Assembly (NCBI GenBank): GCA_023664665.1 | Contig: JAMPEY010000011.1 | Coordinates: 1 to 64,000 of the forward strand | DNA: 64,000 nt | Direction of reading: 5' to 3' | From: Lachnoclostridium sp. | GTDB lineage: Bacteria > Bacillota > Clostridia > Lachnospirales > Lachnospiraceae | Part shown: positions 61,758-64,000 of the stretch, one piece after another | Layout of the letters: the number at the start of each line of letters is the position of its first letter | Numbering within the stretch: the first letter of the stretch is position 1 | Translations under genes and position numbers: made by a program | Notes under the pieces: generated by a model | What the model was told of the DNA's origin: nothing | The model's input: the letters and a program-made list of their open reading frames with translations, nothing else | The model's database searches: none

Positions 61758-63254
61758 ATGAAAGGTCAGAAAAACAACTTAGAGAATGTTCAAATAGCCA
61801 AAAAACAGCCACTGAAAGAAAATCTTTCCGAAAATATCGCAACTCTGAAAGAACTCCTGCCCGTCGGAGAAAGCTTTGACTTGGTGACCAGAGAACTTTA
61901 TCTGGGAAAAACGCCTGCCTATTTTCTCTGCATCAACGGTTTTTGCAAAACAGAGGTTCTGCAGCAGATTTTTTCTGACTTGCAGAACCCCTTCTATATG
62001 CAGGACAACACCGTGGAAGATATCACCCGTTATGTAAATGCAAAAATCGGCTATGCTCAGGCATCCCTCTGCGATAATTGGGAAGATATCCTGCATAATG
62101 TACTGTGCGGTCCTTCCGTGCTTTTTATCGACGGATTTTCACAGGCGATTCTCCTTGATGTGCGCTCTTATCCCGCCAGAGGGATTTCCGAACCGGACAA
62201 TGAGCGGATTACCAAAGGCTCCCGGGACGGTTTTGTGGAAACCCTGCTTTCCAATGCCAATCTGATACGCCGGAGAGTCCGCTCCCCCCACCTTACTTTT
62301 TCCATGCATAATGTGGGCACGGAAAGCCGAACCGATGTGGCTGTGGCATATATCGGAAATCAGGTCAATCAAAGCCTGTTGGAAACCCTGTTCCATACTT
62401 TGGACACACTGCAGGTTTCCTCTCTCACCATGGGAACCAAAAGTTTGGAAGAGTTATTAGTCAAAAAAAGATGGTGGACGCCCCTGCCCAGCATCCGTAC
62501 TACAGAGCGCCCCGATGTGGCCTGCAGTTATCTGCTGGAAGGCCATATTTTACTGATTGTGGATAATTCCCCCGAGGTGCTGATTCTTCCCTGCACGATT
62601 TTCCAATTCACACAAAGTCCCGAGGATTATTACAAAAGTCCCCTGATCGGAAGCTACTTTCGTCTGGTGCGGTTTGCCTGCATTCCGGTGAGCCTGCTTT
62701 TAATGCCGCTGTTCTTACTGCTTACTGTCTATTATCCACAGGTGGCGGATCGATGGCAGATATTATCCACCGAAAATCTGACTCCCCTGCAGCTTATCTT
62801 CTATGTTCTGGCGGTGGAGTTTTTGCTGGATTTATTTAAATACTCCGCTTCCGTAAGCTCCAGCCGCTTTTCCGGCTCTCTGTCCATCGTGGGCGGCCTG
62901 CTGATAGGTGACATTGCTGTCAGTTTGAATTGGGCATCCACGGAAGTTTTATTTTATGCCGCCATTACCCTGCTGACTTCCCTGTCCCTGTCCAGTATAG
63001 AATTTGCGGATGCTTTGCGCGTTTATCGTATTTTTTTGATTCTGGGCACCAGCTTTTTCGGACTGTGGGGATTCCTCGCATCGCTGGCGCTTGTACTGAT
63101 TTCTATTTTGGCAACCCCCACTTTTGGAGGAATGAGTTATTTCTGGCCGCTGTTTCCCTTTAACAAAAAAGCGCTCTGCACCCTGCTTTTCCGCTACCCT
63201 ACCTTTAAGGCGCAGCCCTGCAATGTGTGGAACCGCGGGAAGGTGCATTCCTGA
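61758..63254 (+). CDS. spoVAF: GerA-family spore protein, SpoVAF-like
   Basis: A 498-residue protein of the GerA/SpoVAF family of spore inner-membrane germination proteins. The N-terminal soluble half includes FDLVTRELYLGKTPAYFLCI and RSYPARGISEPDNERITKGSRDGFVE, and the C-terminal half has about five membrane helices. SpoVAF works with the SpoVA channel in dipicolinate release. The wording fits SpoVAF better than GerAA; other spoVA genes are not in the window. GGGAAAGG lies upstream of the ATG at 61758. Confidence 0.85.
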   Translation: MKGQKNNLENVQIAKKQPLKENLSENIATLKELLPVGESFDLVTRELYLGKTPAYFLCINGFCKTEVLQQIFSDLQNPFYMQDNTVEDITRYVNAKIGYAQASLCDNWEDILHNVLCGPSVLFIDGFSQAILLDVRSYPARGISEPDNERITKGSRDGFVETLLSNANLIRRRVRSPHLTFSMHNVGTESRTDVAVAYIGNQVNQSLLETLFHTLDTLQVSSLTMGTKSLEELLVKKRWWTPLPSIRTTERPDVACSYLLEGHILLIVDNSPEVLILPCTIFQFTQSPEDYYKSPLIGSYFRLVRFACIPVSLLLMPLFLLLTVYYPQVADRWQILSTENLTPLQLIFYVLAVEFLLDLFKYSASVSSSRFSGSLSIVGGLLIGDIAVSLNWASTEVLFYAAITLLTSLSLSSIEFADALRVYRIFLILGTSFFGLWGFLASLALVLISILATPTFGGMSYFWPLFPFNKKALCTLLFRYPTFKAQPCNVWNRGKVHS

Positions 63255-63292
63255 CCTTTGAAAGCAATGTATCTGCTCCCCTTATCCGACAA

Positions 63293-63327
63293 GAAAAACG
63301 GTATAGCCGCAAATGACTATACCGTTG
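63293..63327 (-). terminator. Intrinsic terminator of the SDR gene
   Basis: On the minus strand ACGGTATAG pairs with CTATACCGT (63325-63317 and 63306-63298), followed by TTTTTC, about 40 bp past the SDR stop. Confidence 0.85.
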
Positions 63328-63364
63328 ATGGAAAGCGTTCAAAATGTCCGTCCTAAACTTTTGT

Positions 63365-64000
63365 TTATACGCCCAGATAGCAGTGGAAGCCGCCGTCTAC
63401 CGGAAGAATAACGCCTGTTACGAAACTACTGCCCTTAGGGCTTACCAAGAAAAGCAGCGCACCGATTAAATCTTCGGGGTCGCCGTATTTGCCCATGGGA
63501 GTGCTGTCGATAATCTTCTGGCTTCTGGGAGTCGGCGTGCCGTCGGGATTAAAGTGCAGAGCATGATTCTGCGTGGTCTGGAAAAATCCCGGTGCAAGCG
63601 CATTTACACGGATGCCGCTCTTTGCGAAATAGTTTGCCGCCCACTCGGTAAAGTTGGAAATCGCAGCTTTTGCGCTGGAATAGCCGGGAATTCTGGTCAG
63701 AGGACCGTACGCGCCCATGCTGGAAATATTGATAATATTCGCATTGTCCTGACCTACCATGCATGCGCCGAAAATCTGTGTGGGAAGCATGGTTCCGTAC
63801 AAATTTAAATCCAGCTCCTGACGGACATTTTCCATATCCGTGGTAAAGAAGTTCAGCATATCTCCTTCAAAATCAGCGAACTGATCCTGAGGAATTGCCG
63901 CGCTCTTTACCGCACCGCCCGCACAGTTAACCAAAATATTAATCTTGCCCCACTTGTCCAAAATTTCTTTCTTCGCCTGTTCCAGACTTTCCTTATTCAG
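63365..64000 (-). CDS. SDR oxidoreductase, partial at the window edge
   Basis: NAD(P)-dependent short-chain dehydrogenase whose N-terminal Rossmann part lies beyond 64000. Visible are ILVNCAGGA (NNAG-like), the catalytic serine in IINISSMGAYGP, YSSAKAA (YxxxK) and the C-terminal LPVDGGFHCYLGV. The stretch FNPDGTPTPRSQKIIDSTPMG is characteristic of SDR-type D-mannonate oxidoreductases (fructuronate reductase), so a hexuronate role is likely. The frame is open through the edge (LNKESLEQAKKEI). Confidence 0.88.
   Translation of the reverse strand: MNKESLEQAKKEILDKWGKINILVNCAGGAVKSAAIPQDQFADFEGDMLNFFTTDMENVRQELDLNLYGTMLPTQIFGACMVGQDNANIINISSMGAYGPLTRIPGYSSAKAAISNFTEWAANYFAKSGIRVNALAPGFFQTTQNHALHFNPDGTPTPRSQKIIDSTPMGKYGDPEDLIGALLFLVSPKGSSFVTGVILPVDGGFHCYLGV

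Overview
The window reads as chromosome of a flagellated, spore-forming member of the Clostridia, most probably Lachnospiraceae. Pointers are flagellin with its FliS chaperone, a GerA/SpoVAF-type spore protein, an agr-type cyclic peptide quorum-sensing locus, a clostridial small holin-like toxin remnant and several families (DUF6240, DUF5688) that I associate with Lachnospiraceae. No rRNA, tRNA or CRISPR array was recognised. Most promoters found are SigA-like with 17-bp spacers.

Layout. 1-640: a TCTG microsatellite at the window edge, an inverted repeat and a decayed type I toxin with its opposing antitoxin RNA. 640-5544: a small DUF2508 gene, then on the minus strand a large DUF6240 protein, flagellin and FliS. 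5767-15015 (minus): glgB behind a TPR/acidic/AAA-like protein, rsmA, an MBOAT plus DHHW cell-envelope acylation pair, and a DHH phosphoesterase. 15141-26283: a MATE pump, a GT-C glycosyltransferase with an LCP ligase and GtrA (wall-polymer glycosylation), a BceAB/MacB-like ABC transporter, a D-2-hydroxyacid dehydrogenase and pgi.

26601-48949 is a defence island with type I restriction-modification: fic, hsdM, an AbiJ-like HEPN gene, hsdS, a small ORF, a frameshifted HAD gene and hsdR. A 13.07-kb integrative mobilizable element (about 27201-40272) is inserted exactly inside the Fic active-site motif (HPFND / GNGR). Removing it between matching TGA trinucleotides restores one continuous 352-codon fic frame. 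The element carries a large serine recombinase beside attL, a MobA/MobC relaxosome with an oriT-like region, its own VirD4-type coupling protein, an ArdC-like antirestriction protein, a RepA-like helicase, two unusual repeat arrays (18-bp units every 36/37 bp; convergent blocks of tandem 9-mers), a divergent XRE regulator unit, a surface lipoprotein and a zinc-ribbon protein ending in attR. No mating-pair-formation genes are present, so transfer would need a helper.

49034-58713: a membrane protein, a TSCPD protein, murG, then a minus-strand quorum-sensing block. agrA-agrC are followed by a probable AgrA-controlled promoter and agrD-agrB-Amidase_6-lipoprotein-two small paralogues. The lipoprotein gene is duplicated: an intact copy lies downstream and a decayed copy upstream of agrA, so the locus is flanked by direct repeats. 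58884-64000: LysM and DUF3298-like envelope proteins, an MntP/YtaF-like membrane protein, a SpoVAF-type protein and an SDR oxidoreductase that runs off the right edge.
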